A stretch of DNA of 64,000 bases. Origin: an uncultured Nostocoides sp. GTDB taxonomy: Bacteria > Actinomycetota > Actinomycetes > Actinomycetales > Dermatophilaceae. Under the pieces are notes generated by a model. It was not told the origin of the DNA. It did no database searches and saw only the letters and a list, made by a program, of their open reading frames with translations. The position numbers were made by a program, and so were the translations under genes. Each line of letters opens with the position of its first letter. Within the stretch, counting starts at the first letter, position 1. Location of the stretch: the NCBI GenBank assembly GCA_937873315.1, contig CALMQX010000002.1, positions 31,251 through 95,250 on the forward strand. Reading direction: 5' to 3'. Below, in pieces: positions 51,908-63,433 of the stretch.

Positions 51908-53212
51908 GGGCTGCGAGCTGCTTGGGCGACCGAGCAGGGCGACTCCGGCGATGGGAAGCAGCGGCCACCACCAGCGCAGGCCCGCGGAGGACACGATCCC
52001 TTGCGCCGCCATGACACCCAGCCCACCACAGAGCAGGACGGTGGCCACTAACGGACGCCAGAGCGGGGGAGGTGGCCGATCGTCGCGGGGGATGGATTCG
52101 ATGCGGCCCCAGATCCTGATGAAGCCGACGGTGACGCCGATGAGCAGGGCGTACCAGAGCGGCCGCAAAGCCCACCATGTGCCGGTGAGCGGCTCGGCGT
52201 GCAGGCCAAGCCCTCCCAACAGGAGGAGCAGGCCGATCACCAGGACCATGGCCGTCAGGTGCCACAAGTACAGGGTCATGATGCGGGCGTTGACGAGGAT
52301 CGTTGCCTTCCAGGGCCGTTCGCGCTGCAGCCAGCTCTGCGCCCACGGCTCGAGCAGGAGCAGGATGCCGGCCTGCCCGAGGCCCAGGAAGCCGAGCGTC
52401 ACCCTGGTGGGATAGGAATTGTTCACCGCGATGGTGTCCACCCCGATCATCGAGACCGGGTACGGAAGCAGCCACACGAGGATGCCCAGGACACCGAAGC
52501 CGATAGCCGCCAGGGCTGCCCGCCGGACGGCACCGTCAAGCCGCCCATCTCGCCAGGCAAAGCCCAGTTGGTGCACGACACCCCAGACCACGAGGTAGTT
52601 CAGGAAGCCGATCGCGAACACCCCTTCGCCGAAAGGACCGGCGCCCAGCGAGATCGCGTCGATCAGAGCTCCCAGAGCCAGTCCGGCTGCGATGGCCCAC
52701 CAGCCGAAGCGTTCCCAGAGTGTCAGCGCCCAGGGGGTGGTGGCCACGACGAGCACGTAGGCCGCCAGGAACCAGGTGGGCACGAGGGCCACTTGAGATG
52801 CGGTGCGCAGGGTCGTGGCCGGCACGCCGCCCAGGTATGCCGCGGTGCAGATCACCAGCCACACCAGGAGGAGTGGGACCACCGGAGTTCCCAAGCGCAG
52901 GATCCGGGCCCGCAGCCAACCGGCATACGAGCCGCCCTTGGCCCGAGCGGAGCGCCAGGACAGGGCATTGGCATACCCGCCAACGAAGAAGAAGATCGGC
53001 ATCACCTGGAACACCCAGGTCAGTGGGTGGGTCCACGACGCGATATTCAGCAAGGCGTTCGGGATGAGCTGGCCATCGCGGACGACCACTGCGGCCAGCA
53101 GCCAGTGCCCGCAGGCGACCACCAGGATCGCCAGAGCCCGCAGGAAGTCCACATAGCGATTGCGCGAGGCCGGCGTGGCCGCAGCCAGCGCGTCCAGCGA
53201 GGGTAGGGACAT
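51890..53212 (-). CDS. Acyltransferase-3 family membrane protein
   Basis: This 440-residue protein has 10-11 helices and acyltransferase-3 features. The start has RNRYVDFLRALAILVVACGHW (catalytic His near 37 in the helix), with VMPIFFFVGGYANALSW near 70. Such enzymes O-acylate cell-wall, lipid or secondary-metabolite sugars. I chose ATG 53212; the longer frame crosses the palindrome at 53228 and a gene on the other strand. Confidence 0.88.
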   Translation of the reverse strand: MSLPSLDALAAATPASRNRYVDFLRALAILVVACGHWLLAAVVVRDGQLIPNALLNIASWTHPLTWVFQVMPIFFFVGGYANALSWRSARAKGGSYAGWLRARILRLGTPVVPLLLVWLVICTAAYLGGVPATTLRTASQVALVPTWFLAAYVLVVATTPWALTLWERFGWWAIAAGLALGALIDAISLGAGPFGEGVFAIGFLNYLVVWGVVHQLGFAWRDGRLDGAVRRAALAAIGFGVLGILVWLLPYPVSMIGVDTIAVNNSYPTRVTLGFLGLGQAGILLLLEPWAQSWLQRERPWKATILVNARIMTLYLWHLTAMVLVIGLLLLLGGLGLHAEPLTGTWWALRPLWYALLIGVTVGFIRIWGRIESIPRDDRPPPPLWRPLVATVLLCGGLGVMAAQGIVSSAGLRWWWPLLPIAGVALLGRPSSSQPSVQGD

Positions 53213-53227
53213 AGGGCCATTGTGGTC

Positions 53228-53282
53228 GAGTGTCGGGTTGTGGTCCCTTTGGGATCTCCAAAGCAACCACAACCCGACACTC
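53228..53282. promoter_or_regulatory. Nested palindrome between divergent genes
   Basis: Perfect 17-bp arms at 53228-53244 and 53266-53282 enclose a smaller CTTTGG/CCAAAG hairpin. It lies between the starts of the acyltransferase (53212) and GNAT (53306) genes, so it is not a simple terminator. It may be a shared operator or a palindromic repeat element. Confidence 0.7.
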
Positions 53283-53305
53283 GTGGTGGTGGCAGGCTGG
53301 GCGGC

Positions 53306-54115
53306 ATGACTGCGAGCCCAGCCACCCCGCAAGCCCTCCTCGAGAAGTTCACAGCAGAGGTCCGATTGCGTGACCTCGATGTCGTTGCGGGCCACATCAT
53401 CGATCACGACGGACCTGTGCGCCGCAACTACCCGCAGGAGCGTTCGGCCCGAGGGGCCATGATCGAATGCCCGCAGGGCTTGGGGAGCGATCCCGACTAC
53501 TGGATCGCTCGCCAGGTGGACTTCTTCACCGAAAGAGGCCAACGCGTGGAGTGGAAGACCTACTCCACAGACCCGGTACCGGACCTCGAATCGCGGCTCA
53601 GCGCAGCCGGATTCGTCGGGGATGAGGTCGAAGTCCTGATGCTCGGTGAGTGTCGGGACCTGGTCCACCCGGTCAATCTGGCCCCAGGTGTACGCCTCCG
53701 GGAGATCGAGTCCGACGAGGACTGGGAGCGAGTGCGTGTGCTGATGGACGAGGTTTGGGGCGGTGATAGCTCCTGGGTCAACGACCACCTCAAGGTCGAG
53801 CAACGGCTTCGGCCCGACCTGAGCATCGCGACCGTCGCGGAGCAAGATCCCGCCGGGCCGGTGCTCTCCTATGCGCTGCTTCGGTTCACCGAGGGCACGC
53901 AGTTCTGCGGGCTGTGGGGAGGCTCGACCCACCCACGGTGGCGCGGTCAGGGGCTCTATCGCGCCCTGGTGTCCCATCGTGCCCAGATCGCGCTGGACCG
54001 GGGCTACCCCCTGGCTAGGGTCGACACCTCGCCCGACTCGCGCCCCATTCTCACGCGACTCGGCCTGCACCAGGTCGCCACCACAACGCCCTATGTCTTC
54101 ACGCCGGGCCGCTGA
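53306..54115 (+). CDS. GNAT-family acetyltransferase
   Basis: This 269-residue protein has an extra N-terminal domain (1-115) and a C-terminal GNAT domain. The acetyl-CoA loop is HPRWRGQGLYRALVSHRAQIALDRGY near 205-225, followed by SPDSRPILTRLGLHQV. The substrate is unknown. ATG 53306 comes 24 bases after the palindrome. It converges on glpD, with two bases between stops. Confidence 0.85.
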   Translation: MTASPATPQALLEKFTAEVRLRDLDVVAGHIIDHDGPVRRNYPQERSARGAMIECPQGLGSDPDYWIARQVDFFTERGQRVEWKTYSTDPVPDLESRLSAAGFVGDEVEVLMLGECRDLVHPVNLAPGVRLREIESDEDWERVRVLMDEVWGGDSSWVNDHLKVEQRLRPDLSIATVAEQDPAGPVLSYALLRFTEGTQFCGLWGGSTHPRWRGQGLYRALVSHRAQIALDRGYPLARVDTSPDSRPILTRLGLHQVATTTPYVFTPGR

Positions 54116-54117
54116 GC

Positions 54118-55830
54118 TCAGGCCAGCCGAAGGTCCTTGACCGTCTCCCGGACCGCGGCCGCACCGGCATCCGTGGATTCCCGCTCGGCGGCACGCTCGA
54201 CGCGCACGCGCTCGCGGTAGTGCGCCAGTTCGGCCTCCTCCTGCTCGGGAGTCCAACCGAGGTAGTCCGCCATCACTCGGGCAATCGCCGCAGCGCTATC
54301 GAGACCTCGGTGATGGGTCTCGATAGCAATCCGGGTCCGGCGGGTAATCACATCGTCGAGGTGCAGCGCGCCCTCGTGGGTGACGGCATACCGGGCCTCG
54401 GCCAGCAGGTAACGCTCGGCGCCCGGCACCGGTTGCGCCAACTCGGGGTTCTCCTGGATCAGCCCCAGCAACTCACCGGTCAACGAGCCATAGCGCCCCA
54501 GCAGGTGCTCAATCTGCTCGTCGGTGAGGCCGATGCGGCGCGCCAACGCGGTGACCGCTCCTGACGTGGTCCCCAGCGCCTGGGCGCCGAGCAGCCGAAC
54601 CTTCTGGGTCAGGCAGGGCGCATCGACGCCCAACTGCTTGGAGACCTCGTCGACGACATCCTGGGCCATCACCCGGTAGGTCGTGTACTTGCCGCCGGCG
54701 ATGGTGACCAGGCCCGGAATGATGTCCAGGGCGTGTTCCCGCGAGAGCTTGGAGTTGGTGGTGACGTCCTCTTCGGTGACGAGCGGACGCAAGCCCGAGT
54801 AGACCCCGTCGATGTCGTCAACGCTCAACGGGCGCCGCAGCACGCGATTGACATTGCGCAGCAGGTACTCGATGTCCTCGGAGGTGGCCGCCGGGTGGTC
54901 CAGGCCCTGCGACCAGGTCGTGTCCGTGGTCCCGATCAGCCAATGGTCGCCCCAGGTTCGGACGAAGATGACCGAGTCCTCCGCGCGCACGAAGATCGAA
55001 ATGGTGCTGTCGATCCGGTCCCGAGGGACGGTGATGTGGATGCCCTTGGAGGCCCGCACCGAGAACGACGGACTCCCGGGCGCCATGCGGCGGATCTGAT
55101 CGCTCCACACCCCGGTGGCATTCACCACGACCGAAGCCCGGATCGTATGCCGCGTGCCCGATTCCGCATCGGTCACCTCGGCGCCCCGCACGGTGGCCAC
55201 CCCATTGACATCCTCGACCACGAGATTGTCCACGACCATGGCCGAGAGCACGTCGGCTCCGCGGGCTGCGGCGGTGCGGACCAGCTCGCAGGTGTGGCGG
55301 GCATCGTCGATCTGCACGTCGTAGAAGGTCAGGCCACCAACCAACTCACCAGGCTCGAGCCCCGGCGCCATCTCGAGGATTCGGCTTTGGCCCAGGTGCC
55401 CGTGCATGGGGACCGCTCCCGCCCCGCCCATGGTGTCGTAGAGCGCCAGTCCGGAACCCATGTAGGCGCGCTCCCACACGCGGTGCTTGAGCGGATAGAT
55501 GAACTGGATCGGCTTGGCGAGGTGCGGGCAGAGCCGCTTGAGGAAGAGGCGGCGCTCCTTGAGGGCTTCCCGCACGAGCCCGAAGTCGAGTTGCTCGAGG
55601 TACCGCAGACCGCCGTGAATGAGCTTGCCGGAGCGGCTCGAGGTGCCCGCTGCCCAGTCTCGCTTCTCCACCAGGGCGACCCGAAGGCCGCGGGTCACGG
55701 CGTCAAGGGCCACGCCCGCCCCGGTGACACCTCCACCAATGACGAGCACGTCATAGGACGTGTCGTCGAGGCGGCCCAGAACGGCGGCGCGGGTCGTGGG
55801 ATTCAGCTCGGAGGTGAACACGTCCACCAT
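54118..55830 (-). CDS. glpD: Glycerol-3-phosphate dehydrogenase
   Basis: This 570-residue FAD enzyme has the dinucleotide motif VLVIGGGVTGAGVALDA near residue 29, SSRSGKLIHGGLRYLEQ near 65 and the GTTDTTW region near 310, plus the C-terminal GlpD domain. It oxidises glycerol 3-phosphate to dihydroxyacetone phosphate at the membrane. It is divergent from the aldolase gene, which uses the next metabolite level. The length is typical. Confidence 0.96.
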   Translation of the reverse strand: MVDVFTSELNPTTRAAVLGRLDDTSYDVLVIGGGVTGAGVALDAVTRGLRVALVEKRDWAAGTSSRSGKLIHGGLRYLEQLDFGLVREALKERRLFLKRLCPHLAKPIQFIYPLKHRVWERAYMGSGLALYDTMGGAGAVPMHGHLGQSRILEMAPGLEPGELVGGLTFYDVQIDDARHTCELVRTAAARGADVLSAMVVDNLVVEDVNGVATVRGAEVTDAESGTRHTIRASVVVNATGVWSDQIRRMAPGSPSFSVRASKGIHITVPRDRIDSTISIFVRAEDSVIFVRTWGDHWLIGTTDTTWSQGLDHPAATSEDIEYLLRNVNRVLRRPLSVDDIDGVYSGLRPLVTEEDVTTNSKLSREHALDIIPGLVTIAGGKYTTYRVMAQDVVDEVSKQLGVDAPCLTQKVRLLGAQALGTTSGAVTALARRIGLTDEQIEHLLGRYGSLTGELLGLIQENPELAQPVPGAERYLLAEARYAVTHEGALHLDDVITRRTRIAIETHHRGLDSAAAIARVMADYLGWTPEQEEAELAHYRERVRVERAAERESTDAGAAAVRETVKDLRLA

Positions 55831-55936
55831 TGTGGCGGATCGCTGGCAAGGCGGACCTCAGGTGTGTGCTGGCGCCATCCGTGGAAAGATCACTAGTGAC
55901 CATTGACACACCGCACAGCGCCACGAGGAGATCACC

Positions 55937-56968
55937 GTGCCCATCGCAACACCCGAGGTCTACCGCGACATGCTCGACCGGGCCAAGGAAGGCTCATTCG
56001 CGTACCCGGCCATCAATATCACCTCCAGCCAGACCGTGACGGCCGCGATCCGGGGCTTCGCCGAGGCGGGCTCGGACGGCATCATCCAGGTGTCGACCGG
56101 CGGCGCCGAGTATGCCTCCGGCTCGACGATCAAGAACATGGTCACCGGTTCGTTGGCGCTTGCGGCGTATGCCGAGGAGGTCGCCAAGAACTACTCGGTC
56201 AACATCGCGCTGCACACCGACCACTGCCCCAAGGACAAGTTGGACGGCTTCGTCCGCCCGCTGATCGCGGCGTCGACCGAGCGGGTCAAGGCCGGTGGGC
56301 TGCCGATCTTCCAGAGCCACATGTGGGACGGTTCGGCGGTTCCGCTCGCCGAGAACCTCACTATCGCGCAGGACCTGCTGGAGAAGTGCCTCGCCGCCAA
56401 CATCATCCTCGAGATCGAGGTCGGTGTCGTCGGCGGTGAGGAGGATGGCGTCGAGAACGCTATCAACGACAAGCTGTACTCCACCCCTGAGGATGCCATC
56501 GCCACGGTTCGCGCCCTCGGTGCCGGGGAGAAGGGCTACTACATGACCGCCCTCACCTTCGGCAATGTGCACGGCGTCTACAAGCCGGGCAATGTCAAGC
56601 TCCGCCCCGAGGTGCTCCAGGCGGCCCAGGAAGCCGCCGCCGCTGAGTTGGGCCTCCCGGCCGGCAGTAAGCCCTTCCACCTGGTCTTCCACGGTGGCTC
56701 GGGCTCGCTCCCCCAGGAGATCTCGGACGCCGTGGACTTCGGCGTGGTGAAGATGAACGTCGACACCGACACCCAGTACGCGTTCACCCGCCCGGTGGCC
56801 GCCTGGATGATGAAGAACTACGACGGCGTGCTCAAGGTCGATGGCGAGGTCGGCAACAAGAAGCAGTACGACCCGCGCGCCTGGGGCAAGGAGGCCGAGG
56901 CGGCCATGGCAGCACGCGTGGTCGAGGCCTGCCAGAACCTGCGTTCCGCCGGAACGCACCAGGGCTGA
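55937..56968 (+). CDS. fbaA: Class II fructose-bisphosphate aldolase
   Basis: This 343-residue protein is a zinc-dependent aldolase. The metal-binding LHTDHCPKDK is near 92, EIEVGVVGGEEDGVEN near 165 and VFHGGSGS near 250. It splits fructose 1,6-bisphosphate in glycolysis. GTG 55937 is the conserved start with GAGGAG-like AGGAGATC upstream. The DUF3151 gene follows by about 30 bases, a pairing common in actinobacteria. Confidence 0.96.
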   Translation: MPIATPEVYRDMLDRAKEGSFAYPAINITSSQTVTAAIRGFAEAGSDGIIQVSTGGAEYASGSTIKNMVTGSLALAAYAEEVAKNYSVNIALHTDHCPKDKLDGFVRPLIAASTERVKAGGLPIFQSHMWDGSAVPLAENLTIAQDLLEKCLAANIILEIEVGVVGGEEDGVENAINDKLYSTPEDAIATVRALGAGEKGYYMTALTFGNVHGVYKPGNVKLRPEVLQAAQEAAAAELGLPAGSKPFHLVFHGGSGSLPQEISDAVDFGVVKMNVDTDTQYAFTRPVAAWMMKNYDGVLKVDGEVGNKKQYDPRAWGKEAEAAMAARVVEACQNLRSAGTHQG

Positions 56969-56999
56969 GCTGGGTTGGGCGGCTGATGAGGTTGATGAC

Positions 57000-57407
57000 A
57001 TGAGCGCTGATCTCCTCGGCATCCCGCCCACCCAACTCCCCGATGACCCGGCAGTGCCGCTCCTCGCCAGCGGCGAGGAGCGGCTGGGCCGGGTCGCTGC
57101 GGCATACCCGGCGTCCAGCGCGGCCTGGGCTGCCTTGGCCGAGGCGTCCTTGGCAGCCGGTCACCCTGTCCAGGCGTATGCGTATGCCCGCACCGGCTAC
57201 CACCGAGGGCTGGACGCGCTGCGACGTTCGGGGTGGCGCGGCCAAGGCCCGATCCCCTGGGAGCATGAGGCGAACCGGGGCTTCCTGCGAGCCCTGGGCG
57301 CTCTTGCGAAGGCCGCTGGCCAGATCGGTGAGGAGGACGAGCGAGTTCGATGCACCGAGTTCTTGAGGGCTTCCTCGGCGGAGGGTGCGCGCGCGCTGGG
57401 ACTCTAG
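57000..57407 (+). CDS. DUF3151 protein
   Basis: This 135-residue protein matches the actinobacterial DUF3151 family, with LASGEERLGRVAAAYPASSAAWAALAEASL, YAYARTGYHRGLDALRRSGWRG and WEHEANRGFLRAL. These segments look like TPR-type helices. Its gene usually follows the fba gene, but its role is unknown. ATG at 57000. The gene-free stretch behind it contains hairpins described separately. Confidence 0.88.
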   Translation: MSADLLGIPPTQLPDDPAVPLLASGEERLGRVAAAYPASSAAWAALAEASLAAGHPVQAYAYARTGYHRGLDALRRSGWRGQGPIPWEHEANRGFLRALGALAKAAGQIGEEDERVRCTEFLRASSAEGARALGL

Positions 57408-57469
57408 TCCCTGAGTGAGCCGGGGGTTTGATCCACCCTCGCTTGGAAAAAACTCCGCTTCACCAGAGT

Positions 57470-57496
57470 GGGCCCGAACCGGATCGGTTCGGGCCC
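57470..57496 (+). terminator. Hairpin after the fba-DUF3151 unit
   Basis: GGGCCCGAACCG and its exact complement make a 12-bp stem with a 3-nt loop, flanked by weaker outer matches (AAAACTCCG ... CGGAGCCTTTT). It lies 60 bases after the DUF3151 stop, with a short T-run after the outer arm at 57518. It is a plausible rho-independent terminator. Confidence 0.7.
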
Positions 57497-57598
57497 GCTC
57501 GGCCCCTGCCACGGAGCCTTTTGCAGATCGCCCCCCTGCGGACGATGTGCCAATTGCCCAAGCCTGACACGTCTCGGCTTCTGTGTCGCTTCCCCAAA

Positions 57599-57628
57599 GT
57601 GCCAATGGCAGGTTGCTGCCACTGGCAC
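57599..57628 (+). promoter_or_regulatory. Inverted repeat in the leader of the HTH regulator
   Basis: GTGCCAATGGCAG-GTTG-CTGCCACTGGCAC is a 13-bp stem with one mismatch, 38 bases before the ATG at 57667. A third GTGCCAAT copy is at 57547. It is a candidate operator, possibly for self-control by the regulator that follows. Confidence 0.6.
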
Positions 57629-57666
57629 ACTGGTTGATCAGCGGTCACCGTGGAGAGGAGAGAGCC

Positions 57667-58455
57667 ATGGAATCCGGTGTTCCATCGGGCTTGGGTGGCG
57701 CGGTTGAGCGGCTGGCGGCCGAACTAGCCCGCCAGGAAGCCGGCCTGGCCGCTCTGCAGACCGAGCTCGGCGCGGCACGCTCGGCCCTGGCCGAGGTCGC
57801 GGCATGGCGACCCGCCTCCCGCAGCGATGCCATCGTCGGCACCGATGCGGTGGCGCAGATCGTCGCCCGGCTCATCCGGCATTGCGATCCGATGATCCGC
57901 AGCATGGTTCGCACGATCAATGCGCAGCCCGAGGCCGACGCCGTGGTCTCGCAGATGATCGCCGAGCGGGGCCGCAATCACCTCGGCCTGAAAGCCATCT
58001 ATCCCATCCCCGCGATCGGCACCGAGCGCGCGCGCACACACATCCAACGATGGGAAGACCTGGGTGAGCAGCAACGGCTACTCCCCGAGGTTCGCAGCGA
58101 GTTCTGGGTGTTTGGGTCCGATGCGGTGGTCTCGCTGCTCTCGTGGGCGCAACCCGAGTCCGGCTACATCGTCATCCGGGACCCACTGGACGTCGCTGCC
58201 TTCACGGCGGTCTTCGACCTGAGTTGGGATCGGGCTTTGCCCGTGGGTGGGCGCGAGCTCTCGGGCGAGGACAGCCACCTGATCGACCTCCTCATGATCG
58301 GGGTCAAGGATGAGGGAATTGCCCGGTACCTTGGGATTGGCGTGCGCACTGTGCGGCGCCGGGTCGCCGCACTCATGGACTTGTACAACGTGGAGAGCCG
58401 CTTCCAGCTCGGCGCCGCGGTCACTCGCAGCCGGGAGACCGGCAAGGTTCGCTAG
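57667..58455 (+). CDS. HTH transcriptional regulator (TrmB/LuxR-type mix)
   Basis: This 262-residue protein has a short coiled coil at about 11-45, a helical middle and a phospholipase-D-like/sensor part (about 100-200). The C-terminal LuxR-type HTH reads [44 protein letters not shown] at about 210-252. ATG 57667 has GGAGAGGAG upstream. The C-terminal half resembles the frameshifted gene at 62135-63173. The inverted repeat at 57599 may be its operator. The target genes are unknown. Confidence 0.8.
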   Translation: MESGVPSGLGGAVERLAAELARQEAGLAALQTELGAARSALAEVAAWRPASRSDAIVGTDAVAQIVARLIRHCDPMIRSMVRTINAQPEADAVVSQMIAERGRNHLGLKAIYPIPAIGTERARTHIQRWEDLGEQQRLLPEVRSEFWVFGSDAVVSLLSWAQPESGYIVIRDPLDVAAFTAVFDLSWDRALPVGGRELSGEDSHLIDLLMIGVKDEGIARYLGIGVRTVRRRVAALMDLYNVESRFQLGAAVTRSRETGKVR

Positions 58456-58516
58456 GCTGCAGTGCCGCCGGCCCACCCTTGATGCGAGGTGGGTCGACCA
58501 GGGAAAGGACGCACGC

Positions 58517-59821
<1,305 letters not shown>

Positions 59822-62134
59822 GCACGGTCATCCGGTGCGCCGCGCGAGTGAGCACGACATAGAGCACCCGCACGCCACCGGGTGATTCCTGGGCGATGGC
59901 GTCGGGGTCCACCACAATCGTGGCGTCCCATTCCAAGCCCTTGGTGGACAGTGGGTCGAGCAGTTGCACGCGCCCATCGGCGGCGCCATCGAGCGTGGTC
60001 AAGCGGTCGAGCCACCGCGCCGGAGCGATGACCGCGATAGACCCGTCGACCTCGGATGCGGCCGTCTCGATGGCGGCTGCGACGGCCGCCGGCATGGCCT
60101 GCTCGACGATGATTTCGGTCGGGTCCACCCCCGTCTCGCGCACGGCCTCTGGGATGTCCGCGTCGGGCACGAGCGGCAGAATCACGGCGCGGGCGTAGTC
60201 GAAGATCTCGCGGGCGTTGCGGTAGTTCGTCGTCATGTGGAATGAGCGGTGCTCCATCCCAGCGAAGACCTCCTGACGGGCTCGGGCCGCCTCCGCCACG
60301 TCCACCCAGGAAGCCTGGGCGGCATCGCCGACGACTGTCCAGGACGCCGAGCGGCCACGTCGGCCGACCAGTCGCCATTGCATGGGGGAGAGGTCCTGGG
60401 CTTCATCCACGAGGACATGGGCGTAGCCAGAAGCCCGCTCGATGTGGCCCGCCAGCAGTCGTTCCCGCGCGTCGGTCGGGCGGATCACCGCGCCGACGCC
60501 CCGGTCGCCCACGCGCCGATCCACGCCAGCCCGCACGTCCGTGACGCCATATGCCGCGAGGTCATCGAGTTCCTCGATGTCGTAGAAGCCAACCTCCTCG
60601 GGAGCTGCGAGATCGACCGGGGCGAGTCGAGCGCACAGATCATCGATCAGGGCGACGTCGGCAACGGTCCAGGTGCCCGACTCCAGGGCGTCGCGAATCG
60701 ATTGGGCCAGCGCGGCGGACTCCCCGGGTCCGAAGATGCCCCGACACAGCGTGTATGCCGTTTCGGTGTCCGCGAGGAGGAACAGCGGTTCGCGGGGGTC
60801 GATCGGGCGCCACCAGGTCGACATGAACTCGTCCACCTCGCGGGAGGTGTCCCAGGCGTCGAGGAAGTCCTCGCGGTCGCCGCCATGGACGCTCTTCCAA
60901 GCGGCCTGGGCCAGCGCGGCCCTGGCCGCGGGTTGGCCCACATTGTGTTGATGGTGCGCCAGCACCTCGCGGCGGACCCGCTCCAGGCCACCCTTGTCCA
61001 CCCGGACCGGTTGGCCCGCGACGAACGCGCGGAAGATCTCCGGGGCATCCTGAGGCGGTAGGTCAGCGAGTCGCCGCAAGAGTCGGCGGATCCGGAGCGA
61101 GCCCTTGATCGCCGCCACCTCCGGGTTGTCCACGCGTCCGGCCGTGACGCCGTCGACCAGATCGCCCAGGGCGCGCAGCGAGACCGACTCCTCGCCGAGC
61201 GAGGGCAGCACTCGCTCGATGTAGGCCGTGTAGGCCGCGCTCGGGCCGACCACCAGAACGCCGCCAGACTCGAAACGACGACGCTCCGAATAGAGCAAGT
61301 ACGCCGCCCGGTGAAGTGCGACAACGGTCTTACCGGTCCCCGGTCCGCCAGTGATCTCGGTCAGGCCACGCCACGGAGCGCGAATGGCTTCGTCCTGGTG
61401 GCGCTGGATGGTGGCCACGATGTCGCGCATCTGTCGACCGCGAGTGCGAGTCAGCGCGGCGAGCAACGCGCCATCGCCCACGACCACGATGTCCTCCGGC
61501 GCCTCGGGCACCATGAGGTCATCCTCGACCCCGATCACGGTGGCTCCCCGAGAGCGCAGCACGCGCCGACGCACCACGCCGAGCGGATCCACCGGGGTCG
61601 CTCGATAGAAGGCGGCCGCTGCGGGCGCGCGCCAGTCGATGACTAAGGGCTCATAGTCATCGTCCCGCACGCCGATCCGGCCGATGTAGCGAGCCTCCCG
61701 TGCGGCGTGCGGTGACCCAGCCGCTTCGGGGCCCAGGTCGAGCCGGCCGAAGACCAGACCTTCGTACTGGGTGTCGATGGTGGCGCGGCGGCGGGCCGCG
61801 GCATACACCAGGGCATCGCGCTCGAAGAGTCCCGTCATCTCCTCGTCACGGACATCCCCGGTCCGGTCGGTGCGGCCGCGGGCCAGCCCGTCGGCCTCCA
61901 CGCTCAAGGCCCGCTGGCTGGCCTTGGCCAACTCGGCATAGACCAGATCGACGTGGGCCTGCTCGTGCGCGATCTCGGCAGCCAGCGCATCGGCCGCCGA
62001 CGGTGCGGACTCCACCGACTCAACCTCCGACAAACCGGAACGTGGGGCGTTCACGCCTGTGCTTCTCCTGCGATCTGATCCATCCGGGTGCCCCGGGTCT
62101 GCCCGGGCACGAGAACGTCCCAGTCTACCGTTGG

Positions 62135-63173
62135 CTACCCATCGATCAGGCCATCGCGCATGGCCGCGATACCCAACTGGAAGCGTGACTTGGCCCCCGC
62201 CGCGTCCATCATTGCGCGCAGGCGACGCTCGACGGTGCGCTGGGAGATCCGCAGTTGGCGAGCGGTCGCGGCGTCGCTCGCGCCGTGCGCCAGCAGCGAG
62301 AGGATCTGCAAATCCTTGGAGTCATATCCGAGGAGGCGTGAGTGACGCTGTCCCGGTAGGGGGCTGGCCACTCCCCAGAGAAGTTCCGCAGTGTGCTCGA
62401 CGACCGTGATGATCTGCTTGTTGGTGAACATGATGCAACCGAAGGAGGTGGGGTCCACATTGAGGATGTCCATGATGGCGACATCGGAGTCGTAGACGAC
62501 AAAGGTCGCCGCCAGCGCTGGTTGCAGACGCACCTCACAACCGCTCTTGTCCAATGCCACCAGCCCGGGCGAGCGCCCCTTCGAGCTCCAAAATGCTCGA
62601 GTCGACGACCAAGCGCCGGCCAGGGACATGCTCGCCCTCGGTGATTAGGTCGATCTCTGGGTGTTCTCCCAGGGTGATGCGGTCGTTGATCGGGTTGCGC
62701 GCGAGCAGCCGAAGCATGGTGCGACGGGCCCGGCTCGCTTCCCGCGCCCGAGCGCCCACCGCGTCCTCGTGGGACTCGATCACGCGCACCACTGCCTCGC
62801 CGGGTGCCCGCCCCTGGGTAGGCCTGTGGAGTTGCCGGTAGAGCTGGGTGAGTGGCTCGATGGCGGCCCGCGCGGTTCTGGCGAAGGTCTCCAGCTCGGT
62901 GGCGTAGGTATGCAGTGCCTGATCGGGTGAGAAAACTTCGATGGCCTCGACGTTAGAGGCGTTCAGAGCGCCCCGGTTGTGCAGCAAGAGCAACGCGTAG
63001 TCCACGTGCTCGGGGTCGAAGCCAGCCCGGATCAGGCTCGACCGGGACGGCGCCTCCTGCTGCAGCGCAGCGAGATAGATCTCGACCACGGTCTGGTTGC
63101 CGCTGGCCTGCGGCCAACCGTGGCTACCAAGCAGCTCCTCGGCTGCTTTCAATCGTGCGTTCGTCGCACTCAT
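62135..63173 (-). pseudogene. TrmB/LuxR-type regulator split by a frameshift
   Basis: Two overlapping frames make one protein. Frame A (63173-62535) gives 212 residues: an N-terminal winged-helix-like part, a helical region, then a sensor start ending ...LELEGALARAGG. Frame B (62629-62135) continues with ALDKSGCEVRLQPALAATFVVYDSDVAIMDI and an HTH at SDAATARQLRISQRTVERRLRAMMD. The regulator at 57667 aligns across both in one frame, so a one-base indel at about 62550-62590 (GGGG run near 62575) is likely. It is either a real mutation or a sequencing error; less likely two overlapping genes. Confidence 0.72.
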
Positions 63174-63197
63174 GCCGACCTCCTCCCGGTCAGACTT

Positions 63198-63238
63198 GTC
63201 GGATCACCGACGCTGACGGTTTTCCGTCGTGATCCGAC
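63198..63238 (-). promoter_or_regulatory. Inverted repeat in the leader of the frameshifted regulator
   Basis: GTCGGATCAC and its exact complement GTGATCCGAC enclose GACGGTTTTCCGTC, a nested hairpin between the probable promoter and the start codon at 63173. It could be an autoregulatory operator or leader structure. Confidence 0.6.
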
Positions 63239-63264
63239 TTTACCAATTGCGTTAAAAGTGTCAT
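63237..63264 (-). promoter_or_regulatory. Probable promoter for the regulator gene
   Basis: On the minus strand ATGACA and TAAAGT, 16 bases apart, form a -35/-10 pair in an AT-rich patch (63239-63290) that stands out from the surrounding high-GC DNA. Confidence 0.45.
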
Positions 63265-63340
63265 TGTTTTTTCATCGACTTCGGTCGAGGTCTGGACGTG
63301 AACTCCGGTTCCCCCTAGCTGTTGAGTCTGCCAGACGGGA

Positions 63341-63383
63341 CGCGGCGTCCCGGGGAAAACCCCCTGCTCCTCGGGACGCCGCG
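63341..63383 (+). promoter_or_regulatory. Hairpin upstream of purD
   Basis: CGCGGCGTCCCG and its exact complement make a 12-bp stem; the loop contains GGGGAAAACCCC. It sits 50 bases before the purD GTG and may be a leader structure or a terminator for upstream transcription. There is no T-tract. Confidence 0.55.
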
Positions 63384-63433
63384 AACCACCCTATGTCCTC
63401 GAGCACGCGTAGCTCACGCCTAGGCTGGGCGTT

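Noticed and set aside
62535..62629. Programmed ribosomal frameshift in the split regulator
   Set aside because: No slippery heptamer or downstream pseudoknot is evident; the paralogue is unsplit, so mutation or sequencing error is simpler.
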